Source of the DNA: Salinicoccus carnicancri Crm
GTDB lineage: Bacteria; Bacillota; Bacilli; Staphylococcales; Salinicoccaceae
DNA length: 64,000 bases
Direction: 5' to 3'
Assembly: GCF_000330705.1 (NCBI RefSeq)
Contig: NZ_ANAM01000003.1
Span: 124,001-188,000 of the forward strand
The notes beneath the pieces are model-generated. The model made no database searches and had not been told where the DNA came from. It was given only the letters and a program-made list of their open reading frames with translations. Shown here in pieces: positions 18,768 to 26,809 of the stretch (position 1 is the first letter of the stretch; each line of letters begins with the position of its first letter). Position numbers and translations under genes: made by a program.

Positions 18768-18860
18768 ATGTATATGATGTCTCAATTAATTGTAATATCG
18801 TTTGTTTTAATGGTTTTTATAATGATTTGGGGAACATATACACTCCTTTTCACTGAATGA
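18768..18860 (+). CDS. Possible small membrane peptide
   Basis: A 30-codon frame beginning two bases after the M20 stop encodes a single hydrophobic helix with Trp-Gly after it (FIMIWGTYTLLFTE), reminiscent in shape of small accessory subunits of transporters. There is no visible ribosome-binding site, so it could be expressed only by coupling. Treat as a candidate. Confidence 0.22.
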   Translation: MYMMSQLIVISFVLMVFIMIWGTYTLLFTE

Positions 18861-19089
18861 GAATTTTTTAGTCAGGCTATCCGACCAAGCATACGCTGGA
18901 GCGGTAGTTCTGTCCTAGTCAGTCATAGATCATTCTTTTCAAAATTATTAACCGGTTAGTACAGCTCTCGGTAAATTAATTACTCTCTGAGTATTGAAAT
19001 CATTCACGTTGGCTTAAGGTCGCTGAGCGGTTTTTGGATGACAGTTTTAGAGAGAGGTGTGATAAAGGAGTGGATAGAGTGAAAGATTG

Positions 19090-19161
19090 GAGTCTACGCC
19101 AACTTTAAAAACTATCAGTAAATTAGCCAGAGCACTGGATTCGAAGTTACAATTATCATAA
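19090..19161 (+). pseudogene. Remnant of an XRE-family HTH regulator
   Basis: The frame 19090-19158 reads as the tail of a helix-turn-helix domain (TPTLKTISKLARALDSKL) and ends at TAA 19159-19161. A TAG 15 bases upstream closes the frame and no start is present, so only the last helices survive. The pattern matches the C-terminal part of HTH_3 domains, as in HigA-type antitoxins or phage regulators. Confidence 0.6.
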
Positions 19162-19263
19162 TTCTATGTTCATGATCAAATAGAGGAGCCTCACCTCAAT
19201 TGTTTTAAACCGGGTGTCCATGATGATACACTGGGGACACTACATTGAAAATGAGGTATGAGG

Positions 19264-19380
19264 ATGAAGAAATTAATCATCAGACTGGTCAAGGACACTT
19301 TGAAAGATCCGGTCAAGAGGGAAAAGGTATTGAACTATATAAGGCCGATCGTCTCTGACTATAAAAGTAGAAAGAGATGA
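19264..19380 (+). CDS. Small basic hypothetical protein (38 aa)
   Basis: ATG 19264 with GAGGT six bases upstream opens a 38-codon frame rich in Lys, Arg and aliphatic residues (starts MKKLIIRLVKDTLK, ends SDYKSRKR). It looks like a single amphipathic basic helix pair. A perfect terminator hairpin follows 28 bases after its stop, which supports a real short transcript. I do not recognise the family. Confidence 0.45.
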   Translation: MKKLIIRLVKDTLKDPVKREKVLNYIRPIVSDYKSRKR

Positions 19381-19408
19381 TCTGAAATCAAATGGGGCAG
19401 ATAGATCA

Positions 19409-19440
19409 AAAGGACTGTGCGACGGGTCGCACAGTCCTTT
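19409..19440. terminator. Bidirectional terminator
   Basis: AAAGGACTGTGCGAC (19409-19423) pairs perfectly with GTCGCACAGTCCTTT (19426-19440) around a two-base loop. It has A-rich and T-rich flanks suitable for both the small plus-strand gene and the minus-strand sulfotransferase. Confidence 0.85.
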
Positions 19441-19472
19441 CTGTTTCCAGCATAGAGCGTCTGTAATTTCCG

Positions 19473-20393
19473 CTACTGCATGAAATACTCTCTCGGCAGA
19501 TCGAGCTCATACTGGGTTGCCAGTTCGTAATTGCTCTGTGTGTATTGTTTCTTCAGTGAGATCTGCAGGTTGCTCGGCAGCTGGTATTTCCTGTGATGCA
19601 GGCCGTAGCTCAGCTTGTTCTGCAGTAAATACCGTGTCGGCAGATAGTTCCGGTGGGGAAGGCTGATCAGCGCCATCGGTCCTTCTGGATGGATGGGTGT
19701 CTTGAAGAGCTGGTTCATCCTGCGCCCGAGGGCGACTTGCATGGTACCGAAGCTTTTGTTGGCCTTGCGGACGCTTTTGACTTCTTTGTACTCCGGAATT
19801 TCGGCTTCACCCATAAACTCCAGCAGCTTCTGCAGTTCTTCTGCGGGGGCTTTTTTGAAGTCCTCGAAGATCATGATGTACATGTGGTCCCTGCCGAAGG
19901 TGTCTTCAATCTCTTTCAGATAGTTCTGGTAGTGGAAGTTCTCGAGCACGCCGTTGCTGCGGCAGTATTCGATGTACTCCCCGGCCCCCATGACGCCGCC
20001 CTGGTGGACATGCTGCACGTACAGTGAAGTGATGAGGTCGACCTGTTCGCGGAGGCCGACGATGATGTGGACATCATACTGGTCCTTTGGGAAGACCCTT
20101 CCCAGGTCTTTCAGTATGGCACTCTGACCTTTCACTTTCCTGGGTGCGAACGGGCTGCCTGAGAGGCCTTCATATGAGATGAGCAGCGGCCGGTCGTTCT
20201 CGAAGCTGTCGAACTCGTCCCGGATGAGGTCGACCTGATACCCGGACAGCCTCGAGAGGCGCAGTTTCCTGAGGTCCTCCATGATGTAGTCGGGATGTAT
20301 GAAGTTCACATTTTCAAGGTTGGGGAATATCGATCCCTGCATAAAGGTCGTGGCGGTCTTGTGGTAACCGACATGCAAATAGATGGTCCGCAT
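19473..20393 (-). CDS. PAPS-dependent sulfotransferase
   Basis: The 306-residue protein opens with a P-loop-like 5'-phosphosulfate binding motif [13 protein letters not shown] (Lys12) and carries a 3'-phosphate site [18 protein letters not shown] near the middle, the two hallmarks of sulfotransferases. It would move sulfate from PAPS to a hydroxyl or amine, plausibly of a glycan. ATG 20393 has GGAGGAGA just upstream; the longer open frame to 20927 only reads antisense through cysD. It is divergent from cysD-cysNC, which make its donor. No signal peptide is seen, so it acts in the cytosol. Confidence 0.85.
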   Translation of the reverse strand: MRTIYLHVGYHKTATTFMQGSIFPNLENVNFIHPDYIMEDLRKLRLSRLSGYQVDLIRDEFDSFENDRPLLISYEGLSGSPFAPRKVKGQSAILKDLGRVFPKDQYDVHIIVGLREQVDLITSLYVQHVHQGGVMGAGEYIEYCRSNGVLENFHYQNYLKEIEDTFGRDHMYIMIFEDFKKAPAEELQKLLEFMGEAEIPEYKEVKSVRKANKSFGTMQVALGRRMNQLFKTPIHPEGPMALISLPHRNYLPTRYLLQNKLSYGLHHRKYQLPSNLQISLKKQYTQSNYELATQYELDLPREYFMQ

Positions 20394-20479
20394 TGGGCTC
20401 TCCTCCGTCCTTCGGTTTTTACAGTTCTTCTCTATGAGTATACCAGAGCGGGGCGCCCGGTAAAACGGGTGCTTCCGTT

Positions 20480-20536
20480 GGTACTGTACAGTCATGTAGG
20501 TTATCATGAAAGGGATACACTTAACATTACAGTACC
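20480..20536. promoter_or_regulatory. Inverted repeat in the sulfotransferase-cysD divergent promoter region
   Basis: GGTACTGTA (20480-20488) and TACAGTACC (20528-20536) are perfect inverted copies 39 bases apart in the 165-base region shared by the two divergent genes. They could be a two-site operator or the closing stem of a cysD leader. The right arm lies 22 bases before the cysD start. Confidence 0.4.
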
Positions 20537-20558
20537 CACTTGTGAAGGAGTTGTAACC

Positions 20559-21458
20559 ATGGCAAACTTGACGCACCTCGACCAGCTCGAGTCTGAAGCG
20601 ATCTATATCATCCGGGAAGTGGCTGCGGAATGTGAGAACCCGGTCATGCTGTATTCCATCGGCAAGGACAGCTCGGTCATGCTGCACCTGGCGCTGAAGG
20701 CGTTCTATCCGGAAAAGCCGCCGTTCCCGTTCCTGCATGTCAATACAACGTGGAAGTTCAGGGAGATGATCGACTTCCGTGACCGGCGGGCGCGTGAGCT
20801 CGGCATCAGAATGATAGAACACATCAACCAGGAGGGGGTCGAGGCGGGCATCAACCCGTTCGACCACGGCTCTGCCTACACCGACATCATGAAGACGCAG
20901 TCGCTGAAACAGGCGCTTGACGCGCACGGGTTTGATGCGGCGTTCGGCGGGGGACGGCGTGACGAGGAGAAGTCGCGTGCAAAGGAGCGCGTATTTTCAT
21001 TCCGCAATAAAAACCACGCCTGGGACCCGAAGAACCAGAAGCCTGAAATGTGGAAGCTGTACAACACACGGATCAGCAGGGGGGAAAGCATGCGTGTCTT
21101 CCCGCTGTCCAACTGGACGGAGAAGGACATCTGGCAGTACATCCGCAGGGAGCAGATCGATATCGTGCCGCTGTACTTTGCCAAAGAGCGTCCGGTGATC
21201 GAGCGGGACGGCAACATCATCATGGTGGATGATGACCGCATGCGGATCGGCCGGGATGAAGAGATCGTGAACAAAAAGGTGCGATTCAGGACACTCGGGT
21301 GCTATCCGCTGACCGGCGGCATCGAATCCGACGCGGATACGCTGGACGAAATCATCGATGAGACGCTCGGTGCGGTATCTTCCGAACGGACGAGCCGCGT
21401 CATCGACCAGGAATCCACCGGCAGCATGGAACGCCGCAAGAGAGAGGGGTACTTCTAG
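20559..21458 (+). CDS. cysD: Sulfate adenylyltransferase subunit 2 (ATP sulfurylase)
   Basis: The 299-residue protein is a clear CysD: the PP-motif [32 protein letters not shown], and the C-terminal [17 protein letters not shown] block are all present at family positions and length. With CysN it makes adenosine 5'-phosphosulfate from ATP and sulfate. ATG 20559 has AAGGAG at 20545-20550; the longer frame from 20295 lies antisense to the sulfotransferase. Most Firmicutes use the unrelated Sat enzyme instead, so this heterodimeric type is notable here. Confidence 0.95.
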   Translation: MANLTHLDQLESEAIYIIREVAAECENPVMLYSIGKDSSVMLHLALKAFYPEKPPFPFLHVNTTWKFREMIDFRDRRARELGIRMIEHINQEGVEAGINPFDHGSAYTDIMKTQSLKQALDAHGFDAAFGGGRRDEEKSRAKERVFSFRNKNHAWDPKNQKPEMWKLYNTRISRGESMRVFPLSNWTEKDIWQYIRREQIDIVPLYFAKERPVIERDGNIIMVDDDRMRIGRDEEIVNKKVRFRTLGCYPLTGGIESDADTLDEIIDETLGAVSSERTSRVIDQESTGSMERRKREGYF

Positions 21459-21459
21459 T

Positions 21460-23286
21460 ATGAAAGATCTGTTGAAATTCATAACATGCGGAAGCGTCGA
21501 TGACGGCAAATCGACCCTGATCGGCCACATGCTGTATGATGCGAAACTGATATTCGCCGACCAGGAGAAGGCGCTCGAACTCGACAGCCGGGTCGGCAGC
21601 CGGGAAGGGGAGATCGACTACTCACTGCTGCTCGACGGGCTGATGGCCGAGCGGGAACAGGGCATCACGATCGATGTCGCCTACCGCTACTTCAATACCA
21701 GGCAGCGCTCCTTCATCGTGGCGGATACGCCGGGGCACGAAGAGTATACCCGCAACATGGCGGTCGGGGCCTCGTTTGCCGACCTCGCCGTCATCCTCGT
21801 CGATGCGACGAAGGGGGTCATCACCCAGACGAAGCGGCATGCCCGCATCTGTGCCCTGATGGGCATCCGGCATATCGTTCTGGCGGTCAACAAGATGGAT
21901 CTTGTGGGATATGACAAGGAGCGCTTCGAGGAGATCCGGAAAGACTTCATCCAGACGTCGTACGGGTTCGGGCTCGAGAGCGTTCAGGCCATCCCGGTAT
22001 CCGCAACCGTCGGGGATAACGTAACCGGAAAATCCGAGAACACACTGTGGTACGATGGGCCGGCACTGCTGCCGTATCTTGAAACGGTTGAAACGGCGCG
22101 GGGCGAAAAAGATGAAGCGTTCGTTCTGCCGGTGCAGCGGGTGAGCCGTCCGAATCATACGTTCCGCGGGTTTCAGGGACAGGTGGAAGCGGGCAGCATC
22201 CGCGTCGGTGACAGCGTCACAGCACTGCCGAGCCGGGAGACGGCGAAAGTCAAGAGTCTGCTCATCGGCGACAGGGAGGCTGAAGCGGTGTCACGCGGCC
22301 AGGCGGCCACCATACAGCTGGACAGGGAAGTCGATGTATCCAGGGGATGTGTACTGACTGCATCCGACAGCATCGAAGTGACCGACATGCTGACGGCGAC
22401 ACTCCTCTGGATGGATGACGGACCGCTTGTCGAAGGCCGGAATTATCTGGTCAAAGTGGGGACGAAGACGCTGCCTGGCACCATCATGTCCATCAAGCAC
22501 AAGATCGATATCAACAGCGGGGATGAAGTGTCCGCCGGCAGGGCGTATAAGAATGAGCTCGTCGCCTGCGACATCTCACTGTCCGAAGACCTCATATTCG
22601 ATACATTCGAGAATAGTGAAGCACTCGGCGGCATGATCCTGATGGACCGCGTGTCGAATGCGACATCAGCCGCCGGGATCATCAACCATTCACTGCGCCG
22701 GGCGACGAACGTCATCTGGGAGGAGACGGCGGTGACGAAGGAACACCGGGCCAACATGAAAGCCCAGAAGCCGCTGACACTGTGGTTCACCGGCCTGTCC
22801 GGCTCGGGCAAATCCACGCTCGCCAATGCCGTCGAACAGCGCCTGGCCGCAATGGGTCGGCACACCATGCTGCTCGACGGGGATAATGTGAGGCACGGAC
22901 TCAACAGGAATCTCGGATTCAGGGAAGAGGACCGTGTAGAGAACATCAGGCGCATCGCCGAAGTCGCCAAACTGATGAACGAAGCCGGTCTCGTCACACT
23001 GACATCATTCATCTCGCCGTATGAAAGCGACCGCCGAAGCGCGCGGGAAAGCATCGGCCGGGAATACTTGGAAATATATGTCAGTACACCGCTCGAAGAA
23101 TGCGAACGACGCGATGTCAAAGGGCTGTACAAGAAAGCGAGGAGCGGGGACATACCGAACTTCACCGGCATCTCGAGCCCCTACGAGGCACCTGAAAACC
23201 CGGAGATCGAGATAGACACCACCGACATGCCACTTGATGAAGCGGTCGATAAAGTGATGAAGCAGATCATGATCTATATGGACTGA
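21460..23286 (+). CDS. cysNC: Bifunctional CysN/CysC: ATP sulfurylase GTPase subunit fused to APS kinase
   Basis: The 608-residue fusion begins with an EF-Tu-like GTPase (P-loop GSVDDGKST, DTPGHEEYTRNMA, NKMD) and beta-barrel domains. From about residue 435 it continues as an APS kinase (P-loop GLSGSGKST, LLDGDNVRHGLNRNLGF, FISPYESDR). Together with CysD it converts sulfate to PAPS. It starts one base after the cysD stop. No PAPS reductase or sulfite reductase gene is adjacent, so the product is more likely spent on sulfation than on cysteine synthesis. Confidence 0.95.
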   Translation: MKDLLKFITCGSVDDGKSTLIGHMLYDAKLIFADQEKALELDSRVGSREGEIDYSLLLDGLMAEREQGITIDVAYRYFNTRQRSFIVADTPGHEEYTRNMAVGASFADLAVILVDATKGVITQTKRHARICALMGIRHIVLAVNKMDLVGYDKERFEEIRKDFIQTSYGFGLESVQAIPVSATVGDNVTGKSENTLWYDGPALLPYLETVETARGEKDEAFVLPVQRVSRPNHTFRGFQGQVEAGSIRVGDSVTALPSRETAKVKSLLIGDREAEAVSRGQAATIQLDREVDVSRGCVLTASDSIEVTDMLTATLLWMDDGPLVEGRNYLVKVGTKTLPGTIMSIKHKIDINSGDEVSAGRAYKNELVACDISLSEDLIFDTFENSEALGGMILMDRVSNATSAAGIINHSLRRATNVIWEETAVTKEHRANMKAQKPLTLWFTGLSGSGKSTLANAVEQRLAAMGRHTMLLDGDNVRHGLNRNLGFREEDRVENIRRIAEVAKLMNEAGLVTLTSFISPYESDRRSARESIGREYLEIYVSTPLEECERRDVKGLYKKARSGDIPNFTGISSPYEAPENPEIEIDTTDMPLDEAVDKVMKQIMIYMD

Positions 23287-23320
23287 TGGAAGATTTGAGA
23301 GAAAAGAAGGAAGTGATGGG

Positions 23321-23641
23321 ATGCAGACTCTGGAATTTCAGGAATGGGTCAGGAAATATTATGAATCACGCGGCTGGTCGGACCTTGACATCTTCGTGCG
23401 GATCGGTTTTCTTGCCGAGGAGACCGGGGAAGTGGCCCGGGCCATACGGGCCATTGAAATCGGCAGGGACAGGCCCGATGAATGCGATGGAGCATACGAT
23501 CAGAACCGTGAAGAACTGGTCGGCGAACTCGGAGATGTCCTCGGCAATGTCGCCGTGATTGCAAACAAATATGATATCACACTGGAAGAAGTCTTCAACG
23601 CGCACAAAGAAAAATTATCAGAGAGATACAGTGTGAAATGA
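23321..23641 (+). CDS. MazG-like nucleotide pyrophosphohydrolase
   Basis: The 106-residue all-alpha protein carries the MazG-type metal motif FLAEETGEVARAI and the second acidic helix ELGDVLGNVAVIANKYDI. Such enzymes hydrolyse NTPs or related nucleotides to monophosphates. It follows cysNC by 34 bases with AAGGAAG before the ATG and a terminator right after it, so it probably belongs to the PAPS operon. Whether it clears a by-product of that pathway is unknown. Confidence 0.8.
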   Translation: MQTLEFQEWVRKYYESRGWSDLDIFVRIGFLAEETGEVARAIRAIEIGRDRPDECDGAYDQNREELVGELGDVLGNVAVIANKYDITLEEVFNAHKEKLSERYSVK

Positions 23642-23653
23642 TCGGCCAAAAAA

Positions 23654-23683
23654 GCCACCCTCCACATCGAGATGGAGGGTGGC
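23654..23683 (+). terminator. Terminator of the cysD-cysNC-mazG operon
   Basis: GCCACCCTCCA (23654-23664) pairs perfectly with TGGAGGGTGGC (23673-23683), preceded by an A-run and followed by TTGCCTAATATTT. It lies 13 bases after the MazG-like stop. Confidence 0.8.
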
Positions 23684-23768
23684 TTGCCTAATATTTATGG
23701 GAGAATATTTAGACAATTTAAATTTTAATGCAAGTTTCATGTAATGTAAAGGTGATAAGGAGAATTTT

Positions 23769-23798
23769 TTGAAACATCATCTGATTGCGCTGTTGTGA
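23769..23798 (+). CDS. Possible nine-codon leader peptide
   Basis: AAGGAG (23757-23762) is placed six bases before TTG 23769, which opens a nine-codon frame (MKHHLIALL) closed by TGA. A hairpin with a T-run begins four bases later. The site, tiny frame and terminator together resemble a leader/attenuator or a minimal peptide gene, but there is no downstream plus-strand gene until 24720. Confidence 0.25.
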   Translation: MKHHLIALL

Positions 23799-23802
23799 AT
23801 GA

Positions 23803-23845
23803 GCCTGTATGCAGACTCCCGGAGGAGATTGCATACGGGCTTTTT
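23803..23845 (+). terminator. Hairpin with T-run downstream of the mini-frame
   Basis: GCCTGTATGC (23803-23812) pairs with GCATACGGGC (23831-23840) with one G-T step, followed by TTTTT (23841-23845) on the plus strand. It also lies just after the minus-strand GntR stop and could serve that gene without a T-run. Confidence 0.55.
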
Positions 23846-23855
23846 CATCCTCCGT

Positions 23856-24569
23856 TCACTTCTCCGACACGAACTTGAATGTATACTTCACAGGATGGTA
23901 GTAGACCGTGGAGTACTCGAAACGGGTGCCGTCGCTCAGGGTGGAGTAGGCTTCGAGGCACAGCATCGGCGCCGATTCTTCAAGGTGCAGAAGATCCATC
24001 AGCTCACCGGTCGGCAGGATGGGTCTCAGGTCGGCATGCCTCCTGCTGATCGTGTAGCCCTTCTGTCCGATGTACTCGTATTTTGACTCCTTCATGACAT
24101 TCACGGACAGATCGGGGAAGAGGTCATAAGGCAGATACGACTCTTCGAGGATCAACGGCTGCCCGTCGGCGATCCGCAGCCGTTTGACAAAATAGACTTT
24201 CTGGCCGTCACGGAGTTTCAGGGAGTCTCTGACAGCATCATCCGGTGAGGTCAGCTGGAACTCGAGTATCTCATTGGACGGGTTGTTGTGCAGCCCGCTC
24301 ATCTCCTCGGTGAACCCCTGCAGCTTGTATATGTCATGTTCGATCTTCTTTTCGCTGACATATGTCCCGCTTCCATGCACACTATATACGAGCCCCTCTT
24401 CCGCCAGCAGTTTGACGGCGCGCCTGACGGTCACCCGGCTGACGTCATACATCTGTGCCAGCTTCGTCTCCGTCGGGATGGCCTCCCCGCCCTCTGTGCC
24501 GTTTGAGACGATATCCTCCCTGATTCTGTTCGCAACCTGTTTATATAAAGGTGTCGAAGACTTCCACAT
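23856..24569 (-). CDS. GntR family regulator (HutC/NagR/TreR type) of the GH4-PTS operon
   Basis: The 237-residue protein has an N-terminal winged helix (STPLYKQVANRIREDI, IPTETKLAQMYDVSRVTVRRAVKLL) and a UTRA effector domain. The preferred start is ATG 24569, giving the family's typical MWKSSTPLYKQ opening; starts at 24602 and 24620 are possible. It is divergent from the GH4/YdjC/PTS operon, and UTRA regulators of this type usually sense sugar phosphates, so it is probably the local repressor. Confidence 0.85.
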   Translation of the reverse strand: MWKSSTPLYKQVANRIREDIVSNGTEGGEAIPTETKLAQMYDVSRVTVRRAVKLLAEEGLVYSVHGSGTYVSEKKIEHDIYKLQGFTEEMSGLHNNPSNEILEFQLTSPDDAVRDSLKLRDGQKVYFVKRLRIADGQPLILEESYLPYDLFPDLSVNVMKESKYEYIGQKGYTISRRHADLRPILPTGELMDLLHLEESAPMLCLEAYSTLSDGTRFEYSTVYYHPVKYTFKFVSEK

Positions 24570-24622
24570 ACTCTGTTCAACCTCTCTCTCGTTACCGTCC
24601 ATTCTATCATCTGTGATCAATA

Positions 24623-24660
24623 TTTAATACCACTTTTAAAATTTGTATTAAAGTTGTATT
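24623..24660. promoter_or_regulatory. Candidate operator region between gntR and GH4 operon
   Basis: TTTAATAC (24623-24630) and GTATTAAA (24645-24652) form an inverted repeat. TTGTATT occurs twice in direct orientation (24643-24649 and 24654-24660), eleven bases apart. TTGTAT/GTATTAA half-sites are in keeping with HutC-type operators. The region lies between the two divergent genes. Confidence 0.4.
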
Positions 24661-24719
24661 GTAATAATAAAAATCTTGTGTTAAATTGATACTAAATAAT
24701 ATTGGAAGGGGTTTCATGG

Positions 24720-26045
24720 ATGGAGAAGAAGAATCTTGTCATAGTCGGCGGCGGCAGCACGTATACCCTCGGCATCATCATGAGTCTGATTGAAGAGAAG
24801 GAGACGCTGCCGATCCGTAAATTGACGTTCTATGACACGGATCACGCACGGCAGGAGAAAATTGCGAAAGCGACGGAAGTGATATTGCGCGAGAGATATC
24901 CGGAGCTGGAAGACTTCAAATATACGACGGACAGGGAGACGGCGTTCACGGACATCGATGTGGCCTTCCTGCAGATCCGCACCGGGGGCCTCAAAATGCG
25001 CGAGCAGGACGAGCGGATCCCGCTCAGACACGGCATACTCGGCCAGGAGACATGCGGACCGGGCGGCATGGCATACGGCATGCGCTCGATACCGGATATG
25101 ATCGAACTGATCCGGGACATAAGGACGTACGCGGAAGATGCATGGATCATGAACTATACGAATCCGGCGGCCATTGTGGCCGAGGCGCTGAAGCGGGAAT
25201 TCCCGGAAGACAGGCGGCTGCTCAACATATGCGACATGCCGATTGCCATCATGAAGAGCTATGCGGATATGCTGGATAAGGATGTATGGGACCTTGTGCC
25301 CGGATATTTCGGCCTCAACCATTTCGGATGGTTCACGAAAATCGAGGACAGACTCGGGCAGGACTACACTGGGACGATCAAAGACAAAATAGTCAATGAG
25401 GGGTTCATTCCCACGGACAGTGAAATCGCAAACGATGCTTCATGGCAGGCGACGTTTGCCACGGCGCGCAAAATGCTGATGGATTTCCCGGAATATTTGC
25501 CGAATACGTATCTGCAGTACTATTTCTACCCGGAGGATATGGCGCGAAAAGAGGACCCGGACAATACGCGGGCGCGCCAGGTGATAGGCGGGCGCGAGAA
25601 GCGGGTGCACGATGCGTGTGACAGGATCACCGGTTCGCAGTCTCTCGGGGATGTGGAGCTCTCAGGCGACATTCACGGGGCCTATATGATCCGTGCGGCG
25701 GCGTCGCTCATCCATCATCTGAATCATATCTACATCTTGATGGTGAAGAACGACGGCATCATTTCGAACATCCCGGATGATGCGATGGTGGAAGTGCCGG
25801 CGATGCTGACGGGGGATGGTCCGAAGCCGTTTGCGGTCGGTGAGATCCCGGCGTTCTACAAGGGGCTGATCGAGAACCAGTATGCATACGAGAAGCTGGT
25901 GGTGGATGCGTACTACGAACAGAGTTATATGAAGATGCTCCAGGCACTGACACTGAACCGCACGGTGACGGATGTGAACAAGGCGAAGGCGGTACTTGCC
26001 GACCTGATCGAGGCCAATCGAGGCTACTGGCCGGAACTGAAATAG
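24720..26045 (+). CDS. GH4 6-phospho-glycosidase (GlvA/MalH-like)
   Basis: The 441-residue NAD- and metal-dependent hydrolase has the Rossmann motif VIVGGGSTYTLG, RTGGLKMREQDE, GQETCGPGGMAYG, TNPAAIVAEA, the metal ligands Cys171 (in CDMP) and His201 (in GLNHFGWF), and NTYLQYY. The CDMP tetrad and overall similarity to GlvA point to 6-phospho-alpha-glucosidase activity. It would split the disaccharide phosphate delivered by the PTS protein of the operon. ATG 24720 follows GGAAGGGG at 24704-24711. Confidence 0.88.
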   Translation: MEKKNLVIVGGGSTYTLGIIMSLIEEKETLPIRKLTFYDTDHARQEKIAKATEVILRERYPELEDFKYTTDRETAFTDIDVAFLQIRTGGLKMREQDERIPLRHGILGQETCGPGGMAYGMRSIPDMIELIRDIRTYAEDAWIMNYTNPAAIVAEALKREFPEDRRLLNICDMPIAIMKSYADMLDKDVWDLVPGYFGLNHFGWFTKIEDRLGQDYTGTIKDKIVNEGFIPTDSEIANDASWQATFATARKMLMDFPEYLPNTYLQYYFYPEDMARKEDPDNTRARQVIGGREKRVHDACDRITGSQSLGDVELSGDIHGAYMIRAAASLIHHLNHIYILMVKNDGIISNIPDDAMVEVPAMLTGDGPKPFAVGEIPAFYKGLIENQYAYEKLVVDAYYEQSYMKMLQALTLNRTVTDVNKAKAVLADLIEANRGYWPELK

Positions 26046-26065
26046 GAAAAGGGGATGGAACGGAT

Positions 26066-26806
26066 ATGAAACGGATCATAATCAATGCGGATGATTTCGG
26101 CTACTCACGCGCTGTCAACTACGGCATCATCGATGCGCATACAAAAGGGCTGCTGACATCGACGACACTGATGACGAATATGCCGGCAGCCGAGCATGCC
26201 TTCAGGCTGGGGCATGAGCATAAAAGTTTGGGCATCGGTGTACACCTGACACTCACATGCGGCCGGCCGCTGCTCGACACGCACCATACGCTGGTGGATG
26301 CAAACGGGGATTTCAAGAGCAATTCGAACTACCGGGGGAAATTCCACATCGACCCGGATGAACTGTATGCCGAATGGAAGGCGCAGATCGAGAAGTTCCT
26401 GGACTCGGGACTCGTACCGACGCACCTCGACAGCCATCATCATGTGAATAATCTGGCGCCGGTGCTGCCGGTGTTCAAAAGGCTGGCTGACGAGTACGGG
26501 CTGCCGGTGCGGAACAACTTTGAAGCGGCGGCACGTGAGTTTACGACAACGGACTTCTTCCAGTACGAGCCGGATATACTGCTGGCGGATACTGAAAAGA
26601 TCCTTGGGACGTTCGGGGAAGCGGGGACGGTCGAGATCATGTGCCACCCGGCATATATCGACAAAGCGCTCCTTGCCGGCTCGACGTATGTCATGCCGCG
26701 GCTCGAGGAGCTGGATGCACTGACGGATGCGCGCATCATCAGAAAGATAGCGGAAGACTCGAGATTTCAGCTGATCACCTACGGTGACCTCAGCAAGGGG
26801 GTATAA
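26066..26806 (+). CDS. YdjC/ChbG-family carbohydrate deacetylase
   Basis: The 246-residue protein shows the YdjC fold motifs: INADDFGYSRAVN (metal Asp), GIGVHLTLTCGRPLL and HLDSHHHVN (metal His). ChbG removes an acetyl group from chitobiose-6-phosphate so that a GH4 enzyme can cleave it. Here it sits between a GH4 gene and a PTS gene, mirroring that logic. AAGGGGAT lies ahead of ATG 26066. The substrate is probably an N-acetylated disaccharide phosphate. Confidence 0.82.
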   Translation: MKRIIINADDFGYSRAVNYGIIDAHTKGLLTSTTLMTNMPAAEHAFRLGHEHKSLGIGVHLTLTCGRPLLDTHHTLVDANGDFKSNSNYRGKFHIDPDELYAEWKAQIEKFLDSGLVPTHLDSHHHVNNLAPVLPVFKRLADEYGLPVRNNFEAAAREFTTTDFFQYEPDILLADTEKILGTFGEAGTVEIMCHPAYIDKALLAGSTYVMPRLEELDALTDARIIRKIAEDSRFQLITYGDLSKGV

Positions 26807-26809
26807 TCA

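Larger units (their letters stand above)
18766..19263. other. Gene-poor right edge of the AT-rich island
   Basis: There is no intact large gene. A possible 30-residue membrane peptide (18768-18860) without a ribosome-binding site lies directly after the M20 stop. A decayed HTH fragment lies at 19090-19161. GTGTCC (19214-19219) and GGACAC (19235-19240) form a short hairpin. The stretch looks like a junction where older genes have eroded. Confidence 0.5.

Noticed and set aside
9230-19240. Similar GTCC/GGAC hairpins at the left and right edges of the AT-rich island as insertion repeats
   Set aside because: They share only a few bases and differ in arm and loop. There is no target-site duplication pattern.
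20295-20558. N-terminal extension of cysD and the matching extension of the sulfotransferase to 20927
   Set aside because: Each would run antisense through the other gene. The internal ATGs have good ribosome-binding sites and match family N-termini.
20394-20558. Possible riboswitch (for example SAM-type) before cysD
   Set aside because: The leader is too short and lacks multi-stem structure. Only a simple inverted repeat is present.
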